Positions 1-10,410 of a DNA stretch of 64,000 nucleotides are shown one piece after another; position 1 is the stretch's first letter; each line of letters starts with the position of its first letter. Position numbers and translations under genes: made by a program. The stretch is from Heterohyrax brucei (lineage: Eukaryota > Chordata > Mammalia > Hyracoidea > Procaviidae), in assembly GCA_028571685.1 (NCBI GenBank), contig CM053143.1:52817208-52881207 (forward strand), in the 5' to 3' direction. Under the pieces are notes generated by a model. It searched no databases. It was not told where the DNA came from and saw nothing but the letters and a program-made list of their open reading frames with translations.

Positions 1-1035
1 CAAAGTCAATAACATTATTTCTCCCAGAAGTTTGGAGTTTGGCTCTGAAGGGCAATGTGACTTATGGATAAGGCAGATGACACGACAATGAAAAAGTATA
101 GAAATTTCCACAGCTAAGATCTCAAGAATGACTCTCCCTTTCTGAGGCTTAGTAGATCAACTCCTTCTTAAATTCAGTTAGATCACCCGATAACTCTTTA
201 ATAAATTTAGCACTTATACTACCTGGTTAGCTTCTGCTGCTTGGAATTGAAGAACTTTCAAAGTCCCCCTTTTTAAACTTTCATGGGGCATATAACTCTC
301 AATACAATATTTTTGGGTGATGTTTGCATAGAAAAAATACTTTTTTATCCTCAATGTACGTAACTGTAAGAAAATCACATCCCAAGACAATACAAGCATT
401 ATGTAAGAAATTCAGCGGATAGACCATCAGAGTCTAGTGTTGACATTTTAGAAGACATTCTGTCATGCATCTTCGACATTGCTGGCACTGAGAGAAAACA
501 CTACACTATATATACTACGTCTTCTTAACTGAGGTTCAGCATCTTATATCCTAACAACATGTTACCTCACAAGGTCTTAGTTACATTTTTGGAAACAGGC
601 TAAGAGTTTTGGTTGGTATATGAATTATAAATTTTCCCATCAAAGGATGGACAATAATTCCTGACACTGCTTCTTAAGTACTTTTACTTGTACTTTAGAT
701 GGACATTTTCATATAAAACTAGTCTCTCATTAAGCAGCTAGTAAAGACATTGTTTTATGACATTGGTTAACAAACTGATGACATGTCGGTGCTCTACCTC
801 CTTGAACTTGGGTTCCCAGTTACCAGCTTACCTGTCCCCTCGTGCATTCTAATCCTTGCCCCTGGGCTGGTGTGCCCTTTAGTTTCATTATTTTGAGGGA
901 CCTGTCTACTCTTTGATTGAGGAGTGAAGCTCAGGAGTGATTTTGTCACTGAGCAAAAAGGGTATCTGGGGGCCATACATTTGGAATTTCTCTAGTCTGT
1001 GTCTGGAGGGTAACTCTGGTCTTCTTTTATGAGTT
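1..1035. other. Unique intergenic DNA, no gene seen
   Basis: AT-rich sequence with no long open frame, no recognisable domain and no clear repeat. The short open frames on both strands have no family resemblance and no supporting splice context. The last 200 bases may already be decayed L1 3' UTR, because the following block is. Confidence 0.5.
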
Positions 1036-1039
1036 AGAA

Positions 1040-1255
1040 TTTCATTCTACTTTTTTTCTTTTCTAGCTCTGTCTGGCACCCTCTGTTGTGATCCTTGTCA
1101 GAGCAGTAAGTGGTGGTAACAGGGCACCATCTAGTTGTACTAGACTCAGTCTGATAAAGACAGTGGTAGTTGTGGTTCATCAGTCCTTTGGAAAAATCTT
1201 TTCCCTGTTTCCTTAGTTTTCTTCATTCCCCCTAGCTCCAGAATGGTAACAGTGT
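1040..1255 (-). mobile_element. Decayed fragment of long L1 3' UTR
   Basis: The block around 'ggcaccatctagttgtact' (about 1123-1142) and 'ttcttcattccccctag' reads like the reverse complement of the long L1 3' UTR seen better preserved at 3650-4440 and 47530-48052. There the equivalent phrase is 'gggcactatctggttcttct'. No poly-A or target duplication is visible, so this is an old internal fragment. The assignment rests on a few short shared phrases and is moderate at best. Confidence 0.45.
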
Positions 1256-1320
1256 ACATTTTTGATCCACCATCTGCATGCTAAATTAGAAAAGGAAATA
1301 CCTGTCACAATTTTGCCCGA

Positions 1321-1336
1321 AAAAAAAAAAAAAAAG
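1321..1336. repeat. A-rich tract
   Basis: A run of adenines after 'ttgcccg', broken only at the 3' side by 'gaaat'. It could be the tail of an unrecognised plus-strand retrotransposon. The surrounding 1265-1625 interval shows no gene. Confidence 0.6.
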
Positions 1337-1630
1337 AAATCTACTGTCTACTGAATTAGATAACACTACTACAAAGCTGTAAGCGGTGTATCCTACAAAA
1401 AGAATTTAGAATAATAATATGAAGACTAGGAGGAAAGCAAGAAAATGGCATCATGCATAACATAGCAGATGGTTGCAAGGCAATCAAAGAGGCAAGCATT
1501 TAACACTAAAAATTTTAAGTTATTTGAATAGAGATGATAGATAAAATAAGATTGCCATAGAAGAGAGTGTAGTTAGACAAAAATAAATTCTTGTTTGACA
1601 ACTATTTTAAGGACACTTCGTAGTAAGATG

Positions 1631-1800
1631 AAAACCCTGGTAACACAGTAGTTAAGTGCTACAGCTGTTAACTAGAAGGTCGGCAGTTCATCCACCAGAC
1701 CCTCCTTGGACACTCTATGGGGCCGTTCTACTCTGTCCTTTAGGATCACTGTGAGTTGTATTTATTCAATTACAGTGGGTTTAATTGGGTTTTGGGGTAG
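1631..1800 (+). mobile_element. AfroSINE (tRNA-headed SINE)
   Basis: The order of blocks is diagnostic: head 'aaaccctggtaacacagta', tRNA-like B-box region 'ggtcggcagttc', body 'ctctatggggccgttctac', then 'gtgagttg' and a T-rich 'gggttttgggg' end. The head resembles a tRNA, with an Asn-like anticodon arm in better copies. The copy is diverged and slightly rearranged near its tail. Confidence 0.85.
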
Positions 1801-1810
1801 TAGTGAGATG

Positions 1811-2412
1811 GAGCCTTAGTCGTGTAATGCTGCTATCGCAGAAATAGCACAAGTGGAAGACTTTATAATAAAGAGAAGTTTATTTTCTCAGTAGACTAGA
1901 ATTCCAAATTCATCTCCACAGGAAGGCTTTATTTCTTGGTCAGCTCTGGAGGAAGGTCTTTGTGAAGCATCAGTCTGCACTTGGTCTAGGAATATTTCAG
2001 TACAGGACCCTCAGGCCGGAAAGGCACACTCTGCTCCCAACACTGCTTTCTGGGTGGTATGACGTCTTTCACTTCCTGCTTGCTTCCATTTCATTTTTTG
2101 TAGCCATGAGTCAGATCCGACTCGATGGCACTTGGCTTGGCTGTCAGGGTAAAAGGAAAAAGTTGGTGCAAGCCACCCCCTAGGAAATTTCCTTTACATT
2201 GGATCAGGGAGTTGACTTTTGTAAGAGTGTTACAGTCCTACCATCATCCTCTTTAATGTAATCCAATCTTGCTCCAGTAACCACAGGCAGACATTAGGAT
2301 TTATAAATTACAATCACAAAAATAGAGGACAATCACACAATATTGGGAATCATGGTATGGCCAAATTGCTACACACATTTTTTTGGAGGGACAAATTCAG
2401 TCCATTAGAGAT
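1811..2412 (-). mobile_element. LTR-like repeat, same family as 61785-62307
   Basis: Read on the minus strand, this element ends with an 'aataaacttctcttt' polyadenylation-like signal followed by 'ccacttgtgctatttctgc' and 'acacgactaagg'. The plus-strand element at 61785-62307 ends the same way ('aataaacttttcttg', 'gggtatttctg', 'gataaagaca'). Both also share 'ccatgattccc' near the other end. The overall plan (AATAAA then a short R/U5-like end) resembles MaLR/ERVL-type LTRs. No open reading frame belongs to it. I cannot name the family from sequence alone. It carries a small SINE-tail insertion at 2104-2138. Confidence 0.55.
2104..2138 (+). repeat. Micro-fragment of SINE/BovB-type tail
   Basis: The stretch 'catgagtcagatccgactc' followed by 'gatggcacttggcttgg' matches the 3' end of afrotherian SINEs (gagtcggaa.cgactcgacggcac), but no SINE head or body precedes it. 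The same core recurs at 55427-55451, in reverse at 4709-4724 and in reverse at 58752-58784. No clean target duplication is visible at this copy. Confidence 0.6.
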
Positions 2413-3640
2413 GGTGACAGATCTTTTAAATCATGAGCTGACACATGTATATGGCTGCATTTGAGTATCTGAAGAAAAGATAAAGAGCTTTTATCAAATT
2501 CCCTTTATGTTTAAATAAGGGAATCACAGCTTCATAGGAATGCATGGCTTGAATAATAATTTTTTCAAGACCTTATTGTCATTTCATATTTTTAAATTGT
2601 ATTTTGTGTAAGAAATGATCAAGGAATACTTTAAGTTTATATAAAGAAGTGACTTGTCTGAAATATTTTAATGTAACTCATATGTCCACTACACAATCTT
2701 TATATATCCACATAATCAACAGTGATTGTCATCACGGAGTTAAGTCATGGAATCATTTTGAAAGAGATCAGAGATAAACAGAATTTCTGTTGTTACGAAG
2801 AAGTGGTTCTCAGACTAGGAAGACTATGCCATTACTGGCTTGAAGGTGTTTAACATAGCTAAAGAAAGACTACAGCGAATTAACTTTTTAAAAAGATATT
2901 TATTTAGAAAGAGGACGTCGAGAAAATATCACAGATGTCACTATTGGCAGGTGGTATCCTTTTCTCACCAGTTCATGGAAAAGCTAGCCCCATCCAGTGC
3001 AACGGCCAGACTTCATTGTCCTGGTGAGAGATGTCCTTTATCCAGGGACTTAGGCAGTAGGCTATTTTAACCTGATGTCACTTAATATTTAAAATATATA
3101 CTACACTTTCCTGGCAATATTTTACATTTACCAAGAATCATTTTGATTTTAAATTATCTTCCTATGTAGTCTTCAAGGGGAAAAATGCCTGAGTAGAGGA
3201 CGTAAGTAGTTTTTGACCTTAGTAACTGTATTTATTCCTCAAAATGAACACATGTCTAGTTTGATTATCCATTTATCATCTACCATTTCAAAAAATTGCT
3301 AGAGTACGTAGAATTCTAGAAGACAGAAATAAGTAATTGAAAGTGTCCCATAGCATGACAATAAGGGCTGGAAAATGGAGCCAAAGGATATGACAGTGAA
3401 CAGAAATGTAACATGGCCCAGTACAGCTCACAGAGGTGGGATGAAATGTCGTGGCTCTAGGAGTTCTTTTAATAAAAACAAAGAAAAAATTAATCAATTT
3501 TGCATTGGTCAAAAGAGTAAATTGAGTTACTTACTCAAGAGAACTCATTTTTTATTTAATTATTTGTTTCCTTATTTTTCTGTCTATGCAATCTGGAGTT
3601 GATTTCACTTCATGCACCATGTGAGGGAGTCATGTCTTCT
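2413..3640. other. Unique intergenic DNA, no gene seen
   Basis: Apart from short AT-rich runs I recognise nothing. Overlapping short open frames on opposite strands near 3290-3600 show no conserved motif and are what AT-rich DNA gives by chance. Confidence 0.5.
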
Positions 3641-4449
3641 GAAAATTCTTTAAGAAGAACTATCACACTTTGAGTACACGTTTACAGTCCAAACCAGTTT
3701 TTTATACAAATGCTTAACATGCACTACTACATAGCTGTTCTCCCTACCTGTGAGAGCACATCCCTCCTCTCCACCCTATATTTTCCGTGTCCATTCACCC
3801 AGCTCCTCTCCCTTCCATCCTCTCATCTCTCCTCTGGACAGGAGCTGCACAGTTAGCTTTATGCATCTACGAAGCACACTCTTTACCAGTATCATTTCAT
3901 GTTCTATAAGCTAGTCCAATCCTTGCCAGAAGAGTTGGCTTTGGGAATAATTTTTCTTCTGGGCTAACAGAGAGTCCACGGAACAAGTCTTCTTGGGGAC
4001 CTCTGGTCTATCAGATCATCAAATCTGATATTTTTAATGCAGGAAACCTGCACATCTATTTTTCTATTGCTGCTTCAGGGATTCTATGTTGTATTTCCTG
4101 ACAGCACTGTCATTAGTGGTGGCTGTGCATCCTCTAGTTCTTCTGGTGTCATGATGATACAGTCTTTCATACTCCACTGGACCAGGTTGATCGGGATATT
4201 AGTTTGATGGCTTCTTGCTAGCTTTAAGGCACCACATGCTATGCAGAAAAGTGGTGTGTAGAACATTTTCTTAAAAAACTTTGTAATGACAATTGACCTG
4301 GATTTCACCTGAAATCTTGCCCCTGCTACTGTATCCTTCCACGTATTGGTTATATTTAGGAAAATTCTTAGCTTTTCATTTATTCCAGCTGTGCTGACCT
4401 TCCATCTACTGTGCACTGTCCCTCTCTTCACCTAACATAATTCTCATCT

Positions 4450-7278
4450 ATCTAGTCAATAAAACCCCTGTCCCTCCCTCCCTATCCTGGGAACCATCGA
4501 AAATTGTTTCCTTCTGTATTTAAACCTTCTTTTCAATCCTTATCATTCAACATTTGACCTTTTGTAACTGATTTCACTTAGCATAATGCCTTCTAGACTC
4601 TTCCATGTCATGAAATGTTTCCCAGGATTATCTTTTTTTTTTTAATCAGTGCACAGTATTGCATTCTGTGAGTATAACACAGTTTATCCATTCATGCTAT
4701 GATGGACAGGCCAAGCCAAGTGCCATGATGGACACCTAGGTTAATTTCATCTTTTTGCTATTATTGGCAGAGTTGCAATAGACAGTGGTGTTCATGTATC
4801 TATTCATACGGTAGCCCTTCTCTAGGGTATGTTCCCAGAAATGGGATTGCCAGATAATGTGGCATTTCTATTTCTAGCTCCAAAATATATTTCCAAAGTT
4901 GTTGTACCATTTTACTTTCCCCCAAGCAGTGTAGAGGTGTTCCTGTCTCTCCACAGTTCTCCATCATTTACTATTTTGTGGTTTTGGGATTAAAGCCAAC
5001 CTTAATGGAATGAGATGGTATCCCATTATACATTTGATTTGGAGTTCTCTGATACCTAATGATTGTGAGCAATTTCTCACATAACTGTTAGCCACCTGTA
5101 TGTCTTCTTTGATGAAGTGCCTGTATGTATTCTTCAGCAATTGTTTTAAATTGGGTCATTTGTCTTTTTCCTATTGAGCTTTGCAGTATCTTGCAGATGA
5201 TTTAAGTTAGACACTGATCAGATTTGTTATAGCCAAAAATTCTTTCTCAATCTGTAGGTTATCATTTTATTCTTTTGGTGAAGTCTCTAGATGAACATAA
5301 ATGTTTGATTTTCAGAACTTCCCAATTGTCTTCTTTCTCTTCTGGTGTTCATGCATTTTTAGTAATATTTTGTATTTTGTTTATACAGTGTATTAGGGCT
5401 CCCACTATTGTCTTGATTTTTTTTTTTTTTACCATATTTATCATTGCAGATTTTTATGTTAGGTCTTTGATACATTTGAATTAGTTGTTGTGTATGGTAT
5501 AAGATATGTATCTTGTTTCATTTTTATTTTTTGCCGATAGCTATCCTATTATGCCAACACCAGTTGTTAAACAGACTGTTTTATTTCTGAGTTTACAGAC
5601 TTAGATCTCTTTCAAATATCAGCTGTTCATAGGAGGATGGTGTTATATCTGGATTCTCAGTTCTATTCCTTTGGTCTATGTATCTGTTTTTGTCCCAGTA
5701 CCAGGCTGTTTTAACTACCAAGTCAATGTAACAGATACTAAAGTGAGGTAAGGTGAGTTTTCTCACTTTGTTCTTCTTCTTCAGTAATACTTTACTTATC
5801 TGGATTTTTTTCCCCCTTTTGTATATGAAATTGGTGATCTGTTTCTCCATCTCGTTAAAAAAAATGCCATTGGAATTGGTATCAGGACTGCAGTGCATCT
5901 ATATACCAATTTGGGCATTTTCAAGATGTTGAGTCTTCCTATCAATTAACAAGGTAGGTTTCTCTCCTGATGTAGGTGTCTTTTGGTTTCTTGAAGCAGT
6001 CTTTTCATTTTTTTTTTTGTATAGGTCTTTCAAGTCTTCGGTTAGATTTATTCTGAAGTATTTTGTCTTCTTGAGAGCTATTGTAAATAGTATTGATTTG
6101 GTGATTTCTTCTTTGATGATATCTTCTTTGGTGTAAAGGAATGCAACTTATCTTTGTATGTTTACGTGTATACTGATTGGTTAACTCTTTTATTAATTCC
6201 AATTGCTTTTTTTGTGGATTCTTTAGGATTTTCTGTGTATACAATCAGAGGTACTTTCGTTTCTTTCTTACCAATTTGGATACTCTACTTCATTATCTTG
6301 CCTGATTACTCTGGCTAGAACCTCCAGTAAAATGTTGAATAAAAGTGGTGACAAAGGACATATTTATCTGGTTACTATTCTCAGGGGAGTGGTTTCAAAC
6401 TCTCTTCATTTAGGATGATGCTGGCTTTTAGCTTTCTATAAATGTCCCTTATCATGTTAAGAAGTTTGCCTTCTACTCCTATTTTGTTGAGAGTTATTTT
6501 TAATATGGGTGGTTGTTGGACTTTGTGATGCCTTTTCTGCAACAACTGATAAATCAAGTGGTTCTTGTCTTTTGCTTTATTTATGTGATGGATTACATTA
6601 TTTTTTTCTAATGTTGAACCACACCTGAATCCCTGGTATGAACCTAACTTGGTGATGGTGAAGAATTTTTTGGATATATTGTTGAATTCTATTGGCTAGA
6701 ACTGTATTGAAGATTTTTCTATGTAAATTAGAGATTTTGTTCTGCAATTTTCTTTTTCTTTCTTTTTTGGTGTCTCTACCTTTTTTGGTATGAGGGTTAT
6801 GCTGGCTTCATAAAATGTATATGGCCATATTCCAGTCTTATCTCAGCTTTGAAATACCTTTATTAACAATGATGTTAACTCTTCTCTAAAAGTTTGGTAG
6901 ATTTCTCCATTGAAGCCAACAAGACCAGGGCTTTTTTTAGCTTGGTGTTTTTTAATTACCTTTTCAATCTCTTCTTTTGTGATGGGTTTATGTAATTTTC
7001 TACCTCTGTATTGCTTTAGGTAGGTAGTATGTTTCTAGAAATTTGTTAATGTACAACTTCTCACAGTATTATGTTATGATTTTTTTTCCTTAAATTTCAG
7101 TTAGATCTGTTGTGATAAGGCAAATCTCATTTCATATTCAGCTTATTTGTTTCCTCTCCTGTTTTCCTTTTGTCAGTTCGGATAATTGTTTTTCGATTTT
7201 GTTCATCTCTATAGAGAAACAACTGTTGGTCCCAGTAACCAATTTTTTCTATTCTTTAATTCATTTCGTTCTGCTTTG
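4450..7278 (-). pseudogene. L1 ORF2 remnant (RT to C-terminus), FADD deleted
   Basis: Minus-strand fragments show the L1 ORF2 phrases '[14 protein letters not shown]' and 'YWDKNRYIDQRNRTENPDI' (5593-5898), and further up the RT palm. ORF2p normally nicks target DNA and reverse-transcribes L1 RNA. In the better preserved L1 at 17846-24003 the RT motif FADD sits between 'tataaacaatta' and a run encoding the next strand. Here the equivalent spot near 6240-6250 lacks about 16 bases, removing FADD altogether. The frame is also broken many times, so the remnant cannot encode an enzyme. Confidence 0.8.
4709..4724 (-). repeat. 16-bp micro-insertion with 10-bp target duplication
   Basis: The L1 sequence reads 'atgatggaca' at 4699-4708, then the foreign 16-mer 'ggccaagccaagtgcc', then 'atgatggaca' again at 4725-4734 before L1 resumes with 'cctagg'. 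On the minus strand the insert is 'ggcacttggcttggcc', the core of the SINE-tail micro-fragments found at 2104, 55427 and 58752. The duplication is perfect. This looks like an extremely 5'-truncated retrotransposition event. Confidence 0.75.
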
Positions 7279-7529
7279 CTGTTGTTAGATGGTGTTCAGT
7301 CATTTCCACCTCACAGCAGCCTCGGGCACAAAAGACCCTGCACCGAGCACACAATTGTTCTTGTGCTCAAGCCTGTTGTTGCAGCCACTATGTCAGTCCA
7401 CTTTGTTGAAGGTCTTCCTCTTTTTCACTGAATTTCTACCTTACCAAACAAGATATTTTTCTCAAGCAATTGATCCCTCCTGGCAACATGTCCAAAGCAT
7501 GTAAGACATAGTTTCACCATCCTTACTTT

Positions 7530-8816
7530 CTAGGAGCACTCTGGTTGTACGTCTTCCAGGATAAATCTGTTTTTTCTTTGGGTAGTCTGTGGTACATTCA
7601 ATATTCTTCTGCAACACCACAATTCAAAGATATCAGTTCTTGTTCTGTCTTTCTCATTCATTGTCCAGTTTTTACATGCATATGATGCAATTGAAGACAC
7701 CATGGTTTTGGTCAGATACATCTCAGTTTTCAAGGTGATATCGCTACTTTTCAAGTTTCAAAGAAATCTTTTGCAGCAAATTTTCTCAGTGCAATGTGTC
7801 TTTTAATTTCTTGACTGCTGCTTCCATGGTCAGTGATTGTGGACCCAAGTAAAATGAAATCCTTGACAACCTCAATCGTTTCTCTATTTATTCTGATGTT
7901 GCTTACTGGTCCATTGGTGAGGATTTTTGTTTTCTCAGTGTTGAAGTACAGCCAATACTGAAGACTGTGGTCTTTGATCTTCATCAGTAAGTGCTTCAAA
8001 TCCTCTTCACTTTCAGCAAGCAACGTTGTGTCATCTGTATAATGAAGGTTGTTAATGAGTATGTAAGACTTCCTCCCATCCTGATGCCTCCTTCTTCTTT
8101 TAGTCCAGTTCTCAGATTATTTGTTCAGCATACAGACTAAAAAGGTATGGTGAAGGGATGCAACCATGATGCACACTTTCCTGACTTTAAACCATGCAGT
8201 GTCCCCTTGCCACTTAATCCATGTACAAATTCATCATGAGCACAATTAAGTGTTATGGAATTTTCATTATTCACAGTGTTATCTATAATTAGTTATGATC
8301 CACACAGTTGAATGCCTTTGCATAGTTAATAAAACATAGGTAAACCTCTTTCTGGCATTCTTTGCTTTCAGCTAAGATCTATCTGGCATCAGCAATGATA
8401 TCCCTGGTTCGACATCCTCTTCTGAATCCAGCTTGAATTTCTAGCTGTTCCCTGTCAATCTACTGCTTCAGTCATGTTTCAGTGATCTTTAGGAAAATTT
8501 TACTTGTGTGTGATATTAATGATATTGCTTGGTAATTTCTGCAATCTGTCAGATCACCTTTCTTGGGAATAGGTGTAAATATAGATCTCTTCCAGTCAGT
8601 TGGCCAGAGAGCTGTCCTCCAATTTCTTAGCATAGGTGAATGAGCACTTCTAGTGTTGCACTGGTCTGTTTAAACATCTAATTTGATATTCCGTCAGTTT
8701 CTGGAGGCTGGTTTTTTGCTAATGCCTTCAGCGCATCTTTGACTTCTTCCTTAAGTACCATTGGTTCCTGATCATATGCTACCTCTTGAAATGACTGAAC
8801 ACTGTTCAGTTCTGTC
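7530..8816 (-). pseudogene. BovB reverse transcriptase remnant
   Basis: Two adjacent minus-strand frames, 7751-8023 and 7530-7754, carry the RT thumb/connection region of an RTE LINE and overlap by four bases in different frames, so a frameshift separates them. Just upstream, at about 8015-8047, the RT active-site region reads 'LHYTDDTTLLA' on the minus strand. The usual RTE motif is YADD, so here Ala is replaced by Thr while both Asp are kept. Further upstream, at 8050-8816, the homologous frame is broken by many stops. Confidence 0.82.
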
Positions 8817-8821
8817 TGGTC

Positions 8822-9338
8822 TGTGGTGGTCAAAATTGTGTCAAATTGGCAACTACATATTTGGCTGCTATATCAAGTGGCAGGGGTAGGGCCTCTGGTG
8901 GCTTCCCTCCCCTCAAATATCGTCTCTCCACCTTCCACCACCTACTTCCTGTCTTCTCACATTGCCAAAAGCTCCTGCTCTCTTTTACATTGGGTTCCTG
9001 GGCCTGCACCAGCAGCTATTGGGTTCACCAACCTTTACAAATGGTGAGTAAGAGTACTGTTCCCTGACCTTATGATCCTGGGTTCACCAGCTCCTGCAGC
9101 TCCATGAGTCAGCAGAGACCTCACAGTTTCACTGCCAACTGAGGAGCCCCCAAGCTACACAGTCTGTGATGTAGAACTCCAGTCTCTGACCTACTGACCT
9201 TGAGTTCACCATCTGCTGTGGCCATGTGGAGCTTGTTCAGCTCTACAATTGTGTGAACTATTTTCTTTAAATGTACATCTTTCCTACAACATACGTGTGT
9301 TACTGGTTTTGCTTCCCTAGAAAACCCAGCCTAAGTCA
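8822..9338 (+). mobile_element. Solo LTR-like insertion with 5-bp duplication
   Basis: This block is foreign to the surrounding BovB. It begins TG ('tgtggtggtc') and ends CA ('ctaagtca'), and is flanked by the identical pentamer 'tggtc' at 8817-8821 and 9339-9343. A TG...CA element of 517 bp with a 5-bp target duplication fits a solo LTR, and 5 bp is typical of ERVL/MaLR-like integrases. It lies within a younger host element, giving an order of events. Internally there are loose repeated phrases ('gggttcaccaac', 'gggttcaccagc', 'gagttcaccatc'). I cannot name the family. Confidence 0.6.
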
Positions 9339-9344
9339 TGGTCT

Positions 9345-10410
9345 AATGACTCTGTGTACTTTTTCCATCTTCTTTTAATGCTTCCTGAATAGTTCAATAT
9401 TTTCTGTGTAGAGTCCTTTACCATTGCAACTTGAGTCCTCGGTGTTTTCCTTCAGTTCTTTCAGCTTGAGAAATGTGGAGCGTGCTCCTTTCTTTCAGTT
9501 TTCTATATCCAGCCCTTTGCACATGTAATTATAATACTTTACTTTGTCTTCTCAAGCCACCCTTTGAAATCTTCAGTTCTTCTACTTCATTATTTGTTCC
9601 TTTTGCTTTAACTACTTGAAATTCAAAAGCAATTTCCAGCATCTCTTCTGACATCTAATTTGGTGTTTCCTTCTTTACTGTCTTTTTAATGACCTCTTGC
9701 TTTCTTCATGTATGTTTTTGATGCAATTCCACAGTTCATTTTGCTTCAGCCCTTAGTGCCTAACTGATCAATTCTATTCTAGAGATTGTCTCTAAACTCA
9801 GAAGGGTTAATCTCAAGGTTGTATGTCATCTCTCATAGAAGTATAATTTTCTTCAGTTTCAATTTAAACTTGCTTATGAGCAATTGATGCTCTGTGTCAG
9901 TCAGTACCTGGTCTTGTTCTGACTGGTGATGTTATTAGCTTTTCCATCATTTCTTTCCACAAACGTAGTTAATTTTATTTCTGTGTATTCCATCTTGTGA
10001 GTACCATGGACATAGTTGCTATTCTGATTCATTAAAAAAAAAAAAATACTTGCAACGAAGAAGTTGTTGGTCTTGCAAAATTCTGTCATGCAATCTCTGA
10101 CATCATTTCAATTGCTAAGGCCATATTTTATATGCACAGGTACTTCTTTATGTTTACAACCTTTTCAGTCCAATCACAGGTAATTAACAATGCATCCTGA
10201 TTGTGTGTTCAATCAGTTTTAGACTGAAGAAGCTGGTAAAAATCTTCAGTGTCTTCATCTTTGGCTGTAGTATTTGGTGCATAAATTTCAACAAAGTTGT
10301 ATTAGCTGGCCTTCCTTTTATGGATATAGAGGTTGTCCTATTGCTGACAGATCTTGAAATGTTCTTTTCCATGAAGAATACAACATCTGGCTCTAGATAG
10401 AAGGTAAAAT
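9345..10410 (-). pseudogene. BovB endonuclease-side ORF remnant
   Basis: This is the upstream half of the BovB ORF, continuing beyond the LTR. The minus-strand frame 10184-10438 contains 'VSNRTTSISIKGRPANTT', resembling the RTE apurinic-like endonuclease strand that normally precedes 'NITVIQVYAPT'. The YAPT equivalent reads 'KFMHQ', so the motif is lost. Frames change and stops occur throughout 9345-10180, including an A13 run near 10035. The very N-terminal part of the endonuclease is not present. Confidence 0.7.

Larger units (their letters stand above)
3645..7278 (-). mobile_element. L1 LINE, 5'-truncated, minus strand (L1-A)
   Basis: Reading the minus strand from 7278 down to 3645 gives the ORF2 reverse transcriptase region, the ORF2 C-terminal region and a long 3' UTR (about 4440 to 3650). 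The 3' UTR contains the reverse complement of 'ctgtcattagtggtggctg' and 'gtccctccctccctatcctg', the long form also seen in other copies here. The 5' part (5' UTR, ORF1, endonuclease) is missing; L1 sequence stops where a BovB 3' end begins. A 16-bp insertion with a perfect 10-bp duplication interrupts it at 4709-4724. Its age is considerable: frames are repeatedly broken. Confidence 0.88.
7280..10410 (-). mobile_element. BovB/RTE LINE, minus strand, split by an LTR
   Basis: The minus strand encodes BovB-type phrases in order from 10400 down: an endonuclease segment ('SNRTTSISIKGRPANTT'), the RT segment ('AESEEDLKHLLMKIKDHSLQ', 'LGSTITDHGSSSQEIKRHI') and the C-terminal 'MNEKDRTRTDIFELW'. It finishes with the family 3' tail, whose reverse complement begins 'gttgttagatggtg' at 7281. 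BovB is an RTE-clade LINE known to have spread between vertebrates by horizontal transfer and present in Afrotheria and ruminants. The 5' end lies inside the endonuclease domain, so the copy is 5'-truncated. An LTR-like element (8822-9338) interrupts it. Confidence 0.9.
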
